Shown one piece after another: positions 24,466 to 35,345 of a stretch of 64,000 bases of DNA. A program made the translations under genes and the position numbers. The notes beneath the pieces are model-generated. The model saw only the letters and a list, made by a program, of their open reading frames with translations, ran no database searches and was not told where the DNA came from. The DNA comes from Maylandia zebra (Eukaryota > Chordata > Actinopteri > Cichliformes > Cichlidae), in the NCBI RefSeq assembly GCF_041146795.1, contig NC_135177.1, forward strand, positions 26,106,060 through 26,170,059, read 5' to 3'. The stretch's first letter is position 1. Every line of letters begins with the position of its first letter.

Positions 24466-25569
24466 ATGAAGGCTGTAGCCCTGATCCTTGCTCTGGCAGT
24501 CATCACTGGTAGGTGGATTTACTTGCTGGTTTAGTATTTATCAGTCACACTTTATTATATTTGAGTTACTTTATTTATCCATGCTTTCTATGTGTGCCCA
24601 TTATAGGCTGCAATGGCCGTGCTGTTCGCCAGGCTGAAGCCACTAAAAATCCATGGGAGGAAAGTGTGGATCGCTTCTGGGAGTACATTGCCAAGCTGGG
24701 CCAAAATGCTGATGGAGTTGTGGAGAACCTCAAGGCCTCTCAGCTCAGCAGGGAGTTAGAGTAAGTGAAGCTGAGCAATTAATCAGTACTTTCCTTTGTT
24801 TTTTCTTGCACTGAACTTACATTGATTAGTGTTTCTTGTTCTTCTGCTTCTAGCACTCTGATCACTGACACCATGGCAGAGCTTGAAGCATACAAAAATA
24901 ACATTCAGACCAAGCTGGTTCCCTACACTGAGACCTCCACTGCCCAGCTTTCTCAAGACGTTCAGCTTCTGATCAACAGACTGCAGAAGGACATGCTGGA
25001 TGCCAAAGAGCGCGGCACTGAATATCACAGTGAGCTCCAGGCTGTGGTGGACCATAACACTGGTGATCTCGAAAGCCGCATGAACAACTTCATCCATAAA
25101 CTGCAGAAGCGCCTCAATAAGGACATTGAGGAGATTCGCAAGTAAGTTGGGCAGAAACTTTTAGAATTCTCTCTTGCGTTTAGAAATATAAACTTTAATC
25201 GAACCATTCCTTTCTTATTTTAGCACTGTGGCCACCTACATAGGTGAGATCCAGTCCCGTGCCTCCCAGAACCTGGATACAGTGAAGGAGCATGTTGAGC
25301 CCTATGTCCAGCAGGCCAATGACAACACCAATAAGAAGCTGAGTGACATCACTGCTATGTTGCAGACACAGGCTGAGGGCCTGGGTCAGCAGCTGGAGAC
25401 CCAGGCTGAGGGCATCAGGACCCAGCTGGAGGCCACTGCAGAGGAACTACGCACCTCAGTTCAGGGGAAGATTGAAGAGATGACAGAATTGTTCTCCCCC
25501 TATGCCACCAAGATCCGTGAGCAGTTTGAGGAGATTGTAGACAAGATCAAGGAGTCAACCACTGCCTAA
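24466..25569 (+). CDS. apoeb: Apolipoprotein E (teleost apoEb type)
   Basis: Plasma lipoprotein ligand for LDL-receptor family members and heparan sulfate. Coding exons 24466-24508, 24607-24760, 24854-25141 and 25224-25569 sum to 831 nt and 276 residues, close to zebrafish ApoEb. Signal peptide MKAVALILALAVITG, then CNGRAVRQAEATKNPWEESV and RFWEYIAKLGQNADG, SQLSRELDTLITDTMAELEA, typical of apoE. The basic block FIHKLQKRLNKDIEEIRN corresponds to the receptor/heparin-binding helix (human RKLRKRLLRD). C-terminal amphipathic repeats end with EEIVDKIKESTTA. All splice sites are GT/AG with matching phases. An intron falls within the codon for Asn just after the basic block; human APOE has no intron there. 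It is followed by apoC-I on the same strand, as in mammals. Confidence 0.96.
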
Positions 25570-26295
25570 AGAGAGACTCTGAAAGTGGTAGATGGTTGGT
25601 GAAATGGCTACACTGCTGATTTCTTTACACCCAGGTAAAATGAGAAAAGGAGAAAGTTGCTGATGATCTTTACACTGAGTGTTCTAGTGTTCAGGATATG
25701 GGGGTTGAATAGAGAGACAAGGGAGGATAAGGTGCAGAACAGTCAGCAGGTGTGTTCTTCCTTCTGCACAGTCACCCTTTCTTATTTTCTCATTGACTCC
25801 CTTAATCAGTGAACACAAGCACCACAGTCAATAACAACCTTTCTTATGCAAAAAGACAACAATTATTTGTAATATCCTTTGCTTTTCTACTTTGAATTAA
25901 CTGTTATATCGGTCTATTCCCACAAGTTTTTGTATTCAATTTCTACATTTTGTTTGGTTATTACCGCAGAGTTTCAGCTTGAGCTTGAGATTTCATCCCG
26001 TTATCCTCCGATGCACATAACAACAATGTCTTTCATTTCAATAAATGCAGTGAACAACGATCTCGTTTCTTCTAGAAGTGATACCGAACCAACAAAAATG
26101 AGTCCTGTTTATTGTTGTTTCTGTGTTGCACTTCACAGAGAAATGGATCGTAAAATTACTTGATGCAAATAATCAGTGAGTAAAATGTAACACCTGTCTG
26201 TACTTCACAAGTGTGGTTAACATGTTGTATGCCCACCATGCTGCTCTCTGTAAGTGCACTTTCTTTAACTGCAGTGTGCTGAACAGTGCTGAGTA

Positions 26296-26301
26296 AATAA
26301 A
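26296..26301 (+). terminator. Likely poly(A) signal of apoE
   Basis: AATAAA in GAGTAAATAAAGAACC, 727 bases after the stop. Another AATAAA at 26040-26045 offers a shorter 3' end, so alternative polyadenylation is possible. Confidence 0.55.
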
Positions 26302-26689
26302 GAACCTAGAAAAAATAGTTCCTTTCACTGTTTTTCTTATCAAACATTAATGAGCAATCTATTATTTAACTTTGGGTTCAGTTACACCTGATGAGTGGAA
26401 ACAGCTGATGCTGTTGGTGACTATTTTAAATAATTACATTACTGCTTTATAATGTAGATGAGATGCAATTAATGCTTGGAAACTGGATTATTTTGCATAA
26501 TGATGCTATGGCATTATAAAGTATAACATGTCTAAAATCATCTATAAAAGAATAGCGGTCTTGATGGCTTTTACTAGTAAGATTATCAAGCCATTTAAAA
26601 AACGTAGCGCCCCTGTGCTGCTGTCACATTGTTACATTTGGCAGTGGTTACATAAGACCATGTGAGTATTTATATAATGGCTTATATAA

Positions 26690-26960
26690 AGCAGGGGTTA
26701 GCACTGTTGCCTCATGTTAAAAAGGTTCTGGGTTCAAAGACCAGCTGGGTCATACTGTGTTGCTTTTCCTTGTGGTTAAGTTTCTTCTGGGTGCTTCAGT
26801 TTCCTCCCACAGTGGAAAAACATGCTTATTAGGTTACTTGACTAATCTAAATTGCTCATTGGTGGAACGCATAAAACATGATGACTTATATGTCTCTACT
26901 TGTCCATTTTGTGATTGACAGGTGACTTCTTCCTGGTGTAAAAGTGTTAAAAGGGATGGG
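26690..26960 (+). mobile_element. Diverged tRNA-headed SINE
   Basis: Starts GCAGGGGTTAGCACTGTTGC with a B-box-like GGTTCTGGGTTCAAAGA, then TTTCCTCCCACAGTGGAAAA and later GTCTCTACTTGTCC. These are degraded forms of the SINE family at 34955-35345 (reverse) and 51758-52138. Confidence 0.6.
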
Positions 26961-28724
26961 TTCAGTTCCAAATCCCCCCACCTACATCCTCCATAGCAAT
27001 CATAATGGATAAGTGCAATAACAAGAACATTTGAAATTAAAGCCAGGCTCCCTGTCTGTTCCTCTACTCCACCATAAGCATCAGGATTCTTTTGGTTTGC
27101 CTTCCTTGTTCAGCCACCCCCTTACATCCCTTAGTTTACCCTTTTCTAGTCCAAACTTGTTAAAATCTCCCTTGAGATTCCTTTCTCTTGATCCCAGCAG
27201 GCATTTGGGAACATTCTGTGCCACAGATTAAATTACCATTGAGGTGATGGTTATCTTGCCTAAAATTTATTTTATAAGTAAACCACCACCAATATAGAAT
27301 AAGAGACTTTGACATATATAGAAAACTGCTTATTTTTTCCCATCTTTCCCCGTATTTTGTCCAAAACCTTTTTCAACTAGCGGTTTTAGTAGTGTAAGAG
27401 GATTTTAAGAACAAAATTATGTTTTTTAACTTCAGTTCAAAGGCACCATTCACAGGAAAAAAGGTGGCTTTGGCTGTCATACGCTGGAAATGGTCCTTTA
27501 AATGAAAAAGGGTAAAAATGGCTGTTTAAACACAGCATGATTTTCTCTTTGAAGTTTGAGCCCGAGGCCAGTAGGGGACACCATTTGTCCCCTGTTCAGA
27601 TTTTCTTCTCCACTTGAATCCAGGAAACACAAAGATGCAGCTGTGTTTTCTTTATTGGGAGAATAAGTAAACTATACATGCCACATAAAGAAACATAAAC
27701 GGTGCTTCGAGAGCACACATTTTTGAGGATTAAGTTTCTGCAGTCGCGACACAAAATGACTTTAGAAATTTCACATTATTTGATAAAAATACAAATTATT
27801 GTGAATACAACCTGAAATTAAAAGCAATACAAGAATAGTGAAACGCAATAAAAGGATTCTTGATGAGAAGTATAAGACTTGTCCATGTTCCTGCCACACC
27901 AAACGTTGGATTCTAATGGAAAAACTTTGATAACACTCTACTTACTTTCCCTGACTTTCTACTTTACTTTTTTTTTTTTCAAAATAATCATCAGGTCTCT
28001 CTGATACAGAAAGTTATATCTATTTTATTCTGTGTTTTTTTCCCTGAATTGACTAGATTTAATCCGTTTCTTTTCTCTTCAAAACATGTTTACCCTTTCT
28101 ACCAGTGCTAAAGGGCACTGAAGAGTGACTAATGATATGACTACGTGTTTATCCTCGGTGAAATCACTTCTTTCAGGAACCAGGGTTTATTTGGAACAGA
28201 CAAGTGAAACTCCTACAGTACACAGTCAACTGTGTTAAAGGATCAGTCATGGATGGTAAAAACAGGAAAACCACAAGCATCCTGCTACCTCAGCAATTCG
28301 GCTCTGTCTGCACTCTAAGTGCTAAGAATTAAAGGAAAAGAAGAAGGGAAAAAAAGCAGGTGCTATCTAGCCCATGACTGCTAGTAACCCCAAAAACATC
28401 CCTGCAGAGATTTTACCTCCTTTTAAAACCCCCACTCTTCTCACCATCCTTTTCACCTTCTTCAGAGCTGGCACACAACATCAGTCACCACAGGGGCCTT
28501 GGCCAAACACAAAAACAGCCCTCCTGTAAGCTTGTTATTCCAAATTGTGAGCACACAAGACATGCACTTTCACGCCCTATGCCTCCTACAATTATTCAAG
28601 AGGAGTTTCTGTGCACGCAAGCTCAAGCTCATAAATAAGCCCACCAGCCACTCCATTACAAAAGAGATGGAGATGCTGAGGCATGTTAAGTCGTATTTAA
28701 GTCAATTAGACCAGTCATCATAGC
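26961..28724. other. Gene-free spacer between apoE and apoC-I
   Basis: No coding exon recognised on either strand. Tomm40, the usual mammalian neighbour of APOE, is not seen here. Confidence 0.5.
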
Positions 28725-29867
28725 AGTAACACCTTATAGGCCAAGTCATCAGCAACAAATGGACATTGGCCTTTTGCATCAGACTGCTTGCTGTGAAAAC
28801 AAAATGTTAAGCAATGAGGTCTTTGAATTGGTAGATGCAGACTTCCTGGCTCTAACTCGGCTCATAATAGGGATTACTGCAGTTCATTCAACTGTACTGT
28901 TTTTCCGGTGCAAACTGACAAATTGGAGCATGTATAGTTTTGTCCACTTACACCTCTTATAAGCAAGGGGAGGTTTGTATAAGACAGATATGAAAAGAAG
29001 AACTTTATCTGCTGCTTTTGACTTTCTAAAACCAAACAAATAACAAATGATGTCATGTTACATCAATGTTAATGTTCATTAGGGTTGAGCTATTATGACA
29101 CTATCCGTAGGAGTAGAGGTGGAAAAAAAGTTGCTGAACAGTTATTTAATGATAGCAGTTAAGGTTTGCTCCAACCTCTAAAATATTATGTAATATGCAA
29201 GAAAAGAAAGAAAAAAGGACATTTCAGAGAAAGTTTGTGTTAAAAAACGTGCACCATGTATCAAAAGCAGGCAGATTTAACCAGTATTCATTGCAGTCTA
29301 GTCACCCCACATTAAAAAGTATTAAAGGCAAAGTGTTTGATACAATTAAACATTTAGCCAGAGCTTCAGGTCCAAAGGAGGTTCCAAATGGTCAGTTGGT
29401 GATGATTATATCACTATTGAACTATTGTTCTTCTACATCATATCTCACCTTATCTACTAAGCTGCTGTTTCTGCCATGAATGCACATATCTTCATATCCT
29501 TGTGATTTGATTTTTTCAAAAGTATATATACACATACTTATATTGTCTTTATGCTTTTCAATGTCTCTCATGCTTTTTTTCTGAGTACTACCTGTAAATA
29601 ATAATTACACATAATACATCACTTCATGACTGTAATCTAGAGTCTCTCTCTCTCTCTCTTTCTCTCTCTCTTCCTCGCTCTCTCTCTTTTATCACCGTGG
29701 TGGATATCACACAATCTTGCTGCATAATAAATTTGAGCACGTCTCTATTACAATCAACATATCTTCATGTAACTCATGTGCTGGTCAATAAAAGGGGCAG
29801 AGACGACTCAAGGTCACCACTCGTACGTGTTGTCTGGTGTTTGCGTCACTCTCCTAAAACCAAGCGC

Positions 29868-29875
29868 TTATAAAG
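29868..29875 (+). promoter_or_regulatory. TATA box of apoC-I
   Basis: TTATAAAG, about 60 bases before the donor that ends the non-coding first exon (AACAG/GTATG at 29935). An upstream AAGGTCA half-site at about 29809 could bind a nuclear receptor. In the duplicated copy the TATA box has become TTACAAAG. Confidence 0.65.
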
Positions 29876-29952
29876 AGGGACGCACATAGGCTTTTAAAGG
29901 CACTTGATTTTTTTCACTTCTGAGACAAAAAACAGGTATGTATATTTTTTTA

Positions 29953-29956
<4 letters not shown>

Positions 29957-30022
<66 letters not shown>
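29957..30022. repeat. (TA)n microsatellite in apoC-I intron 1
   Basis: About 33 TA units just after the first exon donor. The translated Ile-Tyr run is an artefact. Confidence 0.95.
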
Positions 30023-30026
<4 letters not shown>

Positions 30027-30433
30027 TTTTATAGGACTAAAAAAGAATCTTTTGAAAGTTTATTAAAGATTGCAGAGACATGCACTTTAGTAGACAAAGA
30101 GCATGAAATAATTCAAAACCTTTGTTTGTTTGTTTGTGTTTTGCGTGTGTGTGTCTGTGGTTCTTTTTGTTTTGTTTTGTTTTCTTTAATAAAAATATCA
30201 TGACCAAATGTGCTTTATCGGTAAAATGGTCAGTTTTTTAAACTCAAAGTAGAGAAATAACGGACGAAAAGTAAAAGGAGCTGTCCAGTCACCTTGGTGC
30301 TGACATGCAGAGGCGCAATTTTTAAAGAAAGATAAACGTTAACTGTTTTCCACTTTCATTAGTGATCCTCAGCAAATGTGTGAAAAAAGACAAAAATCTG
30401 TCCCTTTTATATTCTCAGTCATTTACAGCAAAA

Positions 30434-30874
30434 ATGAGACTGTACCTTGCAGTTGCCGTGCTGATGCTGGCTTTTGTGGCATACACAGGTAGGCTACTTG
30501 GCCTTAAACATATCCTGTTCCAGTCATACTGTTCTTATTTCACATGATGCAAATTTCCCTCTCTTTGAATATGCCTCCATCTACAGAGGCCCAAGACGAT
30601 ACCAGCTTTACGGACAAATTTGACAGGTTTGGTCAGAAATTGACTGAAATTGGCCAGTCCCTCGCTGAAAAAACTAAGACTGCCTTCGATGATATACACA
30701 ACAGCGAATTTGGAACCAGAACCAGGTACTCTAACATACAGGGAATAAGAAGATTTATTCATATAGGCACACACACAATTCAACGTCATCTAACTCGTGT
30801 TTATTTTGCCCAGGAACTGGTTCTCAGATGCCTTTGAGAAGATGAAAGCCAAATTCGGGGAAATGAGTCAGTAG
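30434..30874 (+). CDS. apoc1: Apolipoprotein C-I
   Basis: Small secreted apolipoprotein; in mammals it inhibits CETP and lipoprotein uptake and activates LCAT. Coding exons 30434-30488, 30587-30725 and 30814-30874 give 255 nt and 84 residues. Signal peptide MRLYLAVAVLMLAFVAYTEA, then the mature peptide with FTDKFDRFGQKLTEIGQSLA, EKTKTAFDDIHNSEFGTRTR and NWFSDAFEKMKAKFGEMSQ, which matches the apoC-I pattern of two amphipathic helices and the conserved NWFSDAFxKxK block. The acceptor for the first coding exon may be at 30418 or 30428; both lie upstream of the ATG, so the protein is unaffected. It lies 4.9 kb downstream of apoE in the same direction, as in mammals. A decayed second copy follows at 33078-33990. 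Confidence 0.95.
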
Positions 30875-31032
30875 AAAAGCGGACAGGAACCTGTCGCTAG
30901 CCAGCAACCAGCCTAAGATACTCACTCTGCTCGTGGGTGGCCGATATTTCACATGTCATGTTGCTCTACACAGACTAAATAATTATGTTACCTGTAAAGA
31001 GTGTAATCTTTTATTTTTTTTTTGAAAAGTGC

Positions 31033-31038
31033 AATAAA
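31033..31038 (+). terminator. Poly(A) signal of apoC-I
   Basis: AATAAA (in GCAATAAATAAATTGC), 159 bases after the stop. Confidence 0.75.
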
Positions 31039-31194
31039 TAAATTGCAAATATTTTAAAACATAAATTGTGGGTGATCCTCAATTTGTGGCCATGCAAAGC
31101 AAGAAAACATGACATGACGTGTGTGTGTGTGTGAGTGTGTGTGTGTGTATGTATTGTTGTATTCACTGATTAAAAGAGTTCTTGATTGTACTGT

Positions 31195-34000
31195 GGCATT
31201 ATAGCAGTAGCATCTTGTAGGTCAAGTCAACAGCAACAAATGGACATTGGCCTTTTGCATCAGACGGCTTGCTGTGAAAACAAAATGTTGAGAAATTAGG
31301 TCTTTGACTTCCTGGCTCTAACTCAGGTCACAGTTACTATAGGTTATTGTTGTAGTTCATTCTCCTTTTTTCATTGCAACTATCTGACAAAATGGACCAC
31401 ATAAAGTTTTGCCCACTTACTCCTCTTTTAAATGAGGACAGGAATGTCTAAAAAAAAGTCTAAAGAAGGTAGGATGTGAAAAAAAGGGAAAAAGACAAAA
31501 AGGACAGTTTGAGCAAAGGAAACAAAAAAACATTCACGTCTGTTAGATAAACTGCTCAGCATTGTAGTAAGCACTCAGTTAATTTAAAAGCAATCATCTA
31601 ACATGTAAGTAATGGCGATTGCATATTTCAGCAGAATGATTTTTTTCCCATTAAAGTTTTACTGTTGCTGATGCATAAAAATAAAACTTACTTTCCCCTT
31701 TTATTAAGTATGTGTGTGGTACAATGAGACTTTTAAGTTAAAAAAAATTTTTTTATACAATTGCAAATGTTTTTAAGTCAGACTTCTCAATTCTTGAATC
31801 AATGAACAACAGAAGTTACAATAATGCAAACAAACAAACAAAAAAATATTTTCAGATACAGTCTGATCTTAACAATTTACATAATCTTTACAAAGACAAA
31901 TTTTTATTCAGTATTCAGTGCAGTCTAGTCATTAATTATTAAAAAGCAGTAAATCACTTTTTCTTTTTACACAGTTTGAAATCTTGGCCACCACTCCAGA
32001 TTTTAAGGAGCTCCCAAATAGCTTGCGTCAATTGTTAATAATTATATCACTACTGAAATATGTTATTTTACGTAATGAACTGATCCCTTAGGAAAGTACA
32101 TATCTAAATATATTCAATATACAATTTAAATTTGATAAATATTTCTGTTTTTTTAATCAATGCATACATTAGAATACATTTCATTACAATTAATGTCGTT
32201 CAGAAAGTGCTGTAACTAAGTTCATAGATTTAATTCCTCCACTGTTGCCATGTGCCAACACAAGCTACGTAAACACTATTCCCAAAGACATTGATTATTT
32301 TATTAGTACAGTTACATCCTTGCTGCATATGACCCTGGATACTCTGGATACTCCTCTGAAAAAGAAAACCTAAAATCAGAAGTAAAATCAGAAGTAAAAT
32401 CAGAAGTACTTGTCAGCCTTAAATGAGAACCCAAAGCTGAAGATGAAATTCTGTCTCATTAATGTAGAAGATCCTCACTTATCCTGGAAAAAGAGTTTGT
32501 TGCTCTATAAGTAAGCACCTGTAAAGCTAGACCATCTTTCTGCTTGTCACCGATTGAAGACAATAAGGACAACCTTGGGTTTTTTGTTGTTAGGCTGACA
32601 AAAAGTCATAGCTCTGTTTAGCTAATGATCAATAAAGCCAGTAGTTAATTCCTCTAATGACTTCACGAATTCCCACACAAATACAATCCTAAAACTATTA
32701 GAAACACGGATTTAAGATCTTAGTTTTGTTTGGCTTTTCTCTTTATTATTGTTGTGTTTACCTCACAAGATAAAATATCTACAGCCAACAACTGTTGAGA
32801 TTTTTTGACATACTTGTGACTATCACTTGTAAATGATAATTAAACAAGTAGTGGTTTTTGAATTCTAATCTAAGAGTTATTTTTCAGCACACAGTCTTGC
32901 TGAATAAAATTGAACTCGTCTCTATCCAGCATTCTGCATTTTGCATTCTTTGTCTAACATTTAGATTTGTGTGATGATCTGAAACATCTAAATGTGACAA
33001 ACATAGAAAGAAATAGGACATCGGGAAGGGGCAAACACTTTTTCCACACTACTGTAACTACATCAGTGCTGACCACTAAAGTGGGCAGAGACGCCTCAAG
33101 GTCACCACTTGTCCATGTTGCATGGTGTTTGGGCCACCCTCCTGAAACGCAGCGTGCTTACAAAGTGAGATGCACATAGATTTTTTTAAAGACACTTCTA
33201 AGATTGAAAACAGGTATGTTTTTCATTTTTATGACTAATACTGATTTATTTTTATTAAAACTGATTTTGATTGATGATTGATTGGTTATTTATTTCAACA
33301 TGTGAACAATTTACAGGTACATTTAGAAAATAAAATAAGAGAGAAAAAAAATACTATACAAAATACATACAAAAAAAATGTTCTGATTAATTTACATGTT
33401 GAAAGGGAGTGGGAAGAATCCCACCCCTTTGACATAAATTATAAAGCTGATTTTATTATTAAAGCTGAAAGCTTTTTAATTTATGTATTAGTTTATTAAA
33501 ACTTTATATACTGGCATGGAGACTTGCAGGTCAATGATGAAGAGAATGAGCTTTTCTCAGGAAACTAATGTACTCAAAACATCAACTTTTGGTTTGTTTG
33601 TTTGTTTGCTTTACAATTATTCATATAGTAAACTTTGATATTTTAAAACTCAAAGTAAACATACACAGGTAGGCCACTCTTGGCTTTAAACATATCCTGT
33701 CTCAGGCGTTCCTGTCTTTGCACTCCTTGTAAATTTTCCTCTCTGTGATTATCAGATTATCACCTCCATCTGCAGAGGCTTTTCCAGTTAAAAGTTAAGA
33801 AATATCAATTTGGTTTGATTGAAAGTAGAAAAGATGACAAGATCCTATCACTAGCCTGCAGCTAGCCCTTCACCAACAAGATGCTCACTCTCACGCATGA
33901 AGGCTGATATTTCAGATAACATGTTGCTCTGCACACATAAGTCTGTAATCTTTGAAGATTTTTTTTTCAAGTTTTATTTTTTTAAGTTATCCTCAGTTTT
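31195..34000 (+). repeat. apoC-I tandem duplication, unit 2 (decayed copy)
   Basis: Colinear with 28725-31090 (see that entry). The copied upstream region has grown by insertions of AT-rich sequence, and the gene part has lost its coding exons. Confidence 0.78.
33078..33990 (+). pseudogene. Apolipoprotein C-I pseudogene
   Basis: Colinear with apoC-I but without its coding sequence. Retained: the promoter block (GGGCAGAGACGCCTCAAGGT, compare GGGCAGAGACGACTCAAGGT in apoC-I), first exon with intact donor at 33213, the last bases of the signal-peptide exon with the following intron start (ATACACAGGTAGG, 33661), the exon 3 acceptor (CATCTGCAGAGGC, about 33768), and the stop codon region plus 3' UTR (AGTAGAAAAGATGACAAG onward, 33825-33990). 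Lost: the start codon and nearly all the signal peptide by one deletion, and almost the entire mature peptide by another. The TATA box is mutated to TTACAAAG. No apoC protein can be made. It lies between apoC-I and apoC-IV. Confidence 0.88.
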
Positions 34001-34017
34001 TAACCATACAATAATAA

Positions 34018-34216
34018 TAACAATGTATATTTTATTGATCCATGTGGGGAAATTCCTCTATGCATTTAACCCATTCACTCAGTGAAGCAGTGGGCAGCCA
34101 CTGGGCACCCGGGGAGCAGTGTGTAGGACGGTACCTCAGGGTAGCCGATTAGTGCATTTGATCCACCGATCTTCCGATTATGGGACCACCACTCAACTGA
34201 GCTATCCTTGCCCTAG
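34018..34216 (-). mobile_element. tRNA-derived SINE (same family as 17433-17650)
   Basis: Reverse copy: starts with the LINE-like tail (TTTATTGATCCATGTGGGGA), then GCAGTGGGCAGCCACTGGGC and GGGGAGCAGTGTGTAGGACG, ending at the tRNA-like head (CTCAACTGAGCTATCCTTGC). Confidence 0.8.
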
Positions 34217-34559
34217 GAAATTCTGTAATAAATTTAAGCACTAATTAAATGCTTCCTGTCTATTACAGAAGACCATCCATATGCTTTGCACACCTTTGGA
34301 TCCTAACTGGATTGAAGTTTTTAAACTCTCACTTGTTGCTTAAACTCCATGGAAAATCAATAACAACCTGAGAGGTGTGATTCATTTTAACAGATGAAAT
34401 TATTATTTATTATTATTATTATTATTATTACATTTTTAAAAATTTATTAGCAATTAAAACTTAAATCAAATAGCAATTTGTACGTATGATTTACAAATTA
34501 AATTGATTTCAGAGTTGTGATTTATTGCTCAGATTTACATACAAGCGGCAGAAATGAGC

Positions 34560-34930
34560 TTTTTCCCAAGGTTGGCTGTCCCCTCCATTAGTGATTGGGT
34601 AAGGATCTCTACTTCATTAGGGAGTGGATTCCGAGCTGCTACTCCTCCACATTAAAAGGAGTTGGTTGGGGTGTTTCGGGCATCTGACAAGAATTCCCCT
34701 TGGGTGCCTCCTGGGTGAGGTGTTCTGGGCATGTCCCACCGGCAGGAGGCCCCGGAGCCGACCCAGGACACGCTGGAGATTGTATCTTTTGGCTGGTCTG
34801 GGAACTGAGAACATTGTTCCTTGGTACTCCCCTGGACAAGCAAGGGAAGAGGGAGGTCTGGGCTTCTCTGCTTAGGCTGCTGCCCCCGGATAAGGAGAAG
34901 AAAATGGATGGATGGATGGATGGATACATA
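34560..34930 (+). mobile_element. 3' end fragment of an RTE/Rex3-like LINE
   Basis: Encodes the tail of an RTE-type reverse transcriptase in broken frames, ending near REVWASLLRLLPPDKEKK, followed directly by (GATG)n repeats (34906-34925). GATG tandem tails are described for Rex3 elements. Its tail meets the tail of the neighbouring SINE (34955-35345). Confidence 0.72.
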
Positions 34931-34954
34931 GATGGATTATTGCTCACACTCTAT

Positions 34955-35345
34955 TTGTTTTCCATCCATCTATCCATTAACTTCCGCTTATCCTTTTCAG
35001 GGTCGCGGGGGGCGCTGGAACCTATCCCAGCTGTCATAGGGCGAGAGGCGGGGTACACCCTGGACAGTTCGCCAGTCTTTCACAGGGTAACACAGAGACA
35101 GACAACCAGCCACGCTCACATTCACTCCCGCATTCACACCTATGGGCAATTTGGATTAATCAATTAACCGAACCCCACAAACTGCATGTCTTTGGACGGT
35201 GGGAGGATGCCGGAGTACCCGGAGGGAACCCAAGCAAACACAGGGAGAACATGCAAACTCCACACAGAAAGACCCCGGCCTGAGGGTGGAATTGAACTCA
35301 GGACCTTCTTGCTGTGCAGCAACAGTGCTAACCACCGTGCCCTGT
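34955..35345 (-). mobile_element. tRNA-headed SINE with GATG-type tail
   Basis: Reverse orientation: tail CCATCCATCTATCCATTAAC, body with AACATGCAAACTCCACACAG and ACATGCAGTTTGTGG (complement), head complement of GTTAGCACTGTTGCTGCACA with a B-box-like sequence. Its 3' end (AAAAGGATAAGCGGAAG, complement) resembles the RTE/Rex3 LINE end beside it, suggesting that LINE as mobilising partner. Other copies: 51758-52138, and degraded ones at 7905-8080, 26690-26960 and 45060-45370. Confidence 0.82.

Larger units (their letters stand above)
28725..31090 (+). repeat. apoC-I tandem duplication, unit 1 (functional copy)
   Basis: From about 28725 to the end of apoC-I this unit aligns in order with 31195-34000: the ACAAATGGACATTGGCCTTT block (28757 and 31231), a GCAGTCTAGTCA block (29293 and 31920), an AATCTTGCTGCATAATAAA-like block (29712 and 32893), the promoter and first exon (29785 and 33075), then intron and 3' UTR pieces. 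Identity by eye is moderate, so the duplication is not recent. Confidence 0.8.

Noticed and set aside
29904-30203. Frame with an Ile-Tyr run
   Set aside because: Translation of the (TA)n microsatellite in apoC-I intron 1.
33078-33990. A second working apoC-I gene
   Set aside because: Start codon, signal peptide and nearly all mature coding sequence are deleted and the TATA box is mutated.
34700-35167. A 155-residue open frame
   Set aside because: It runs across the end of an RTE-like LINE and into an oppositely oriented SINE, so it is not a gene.
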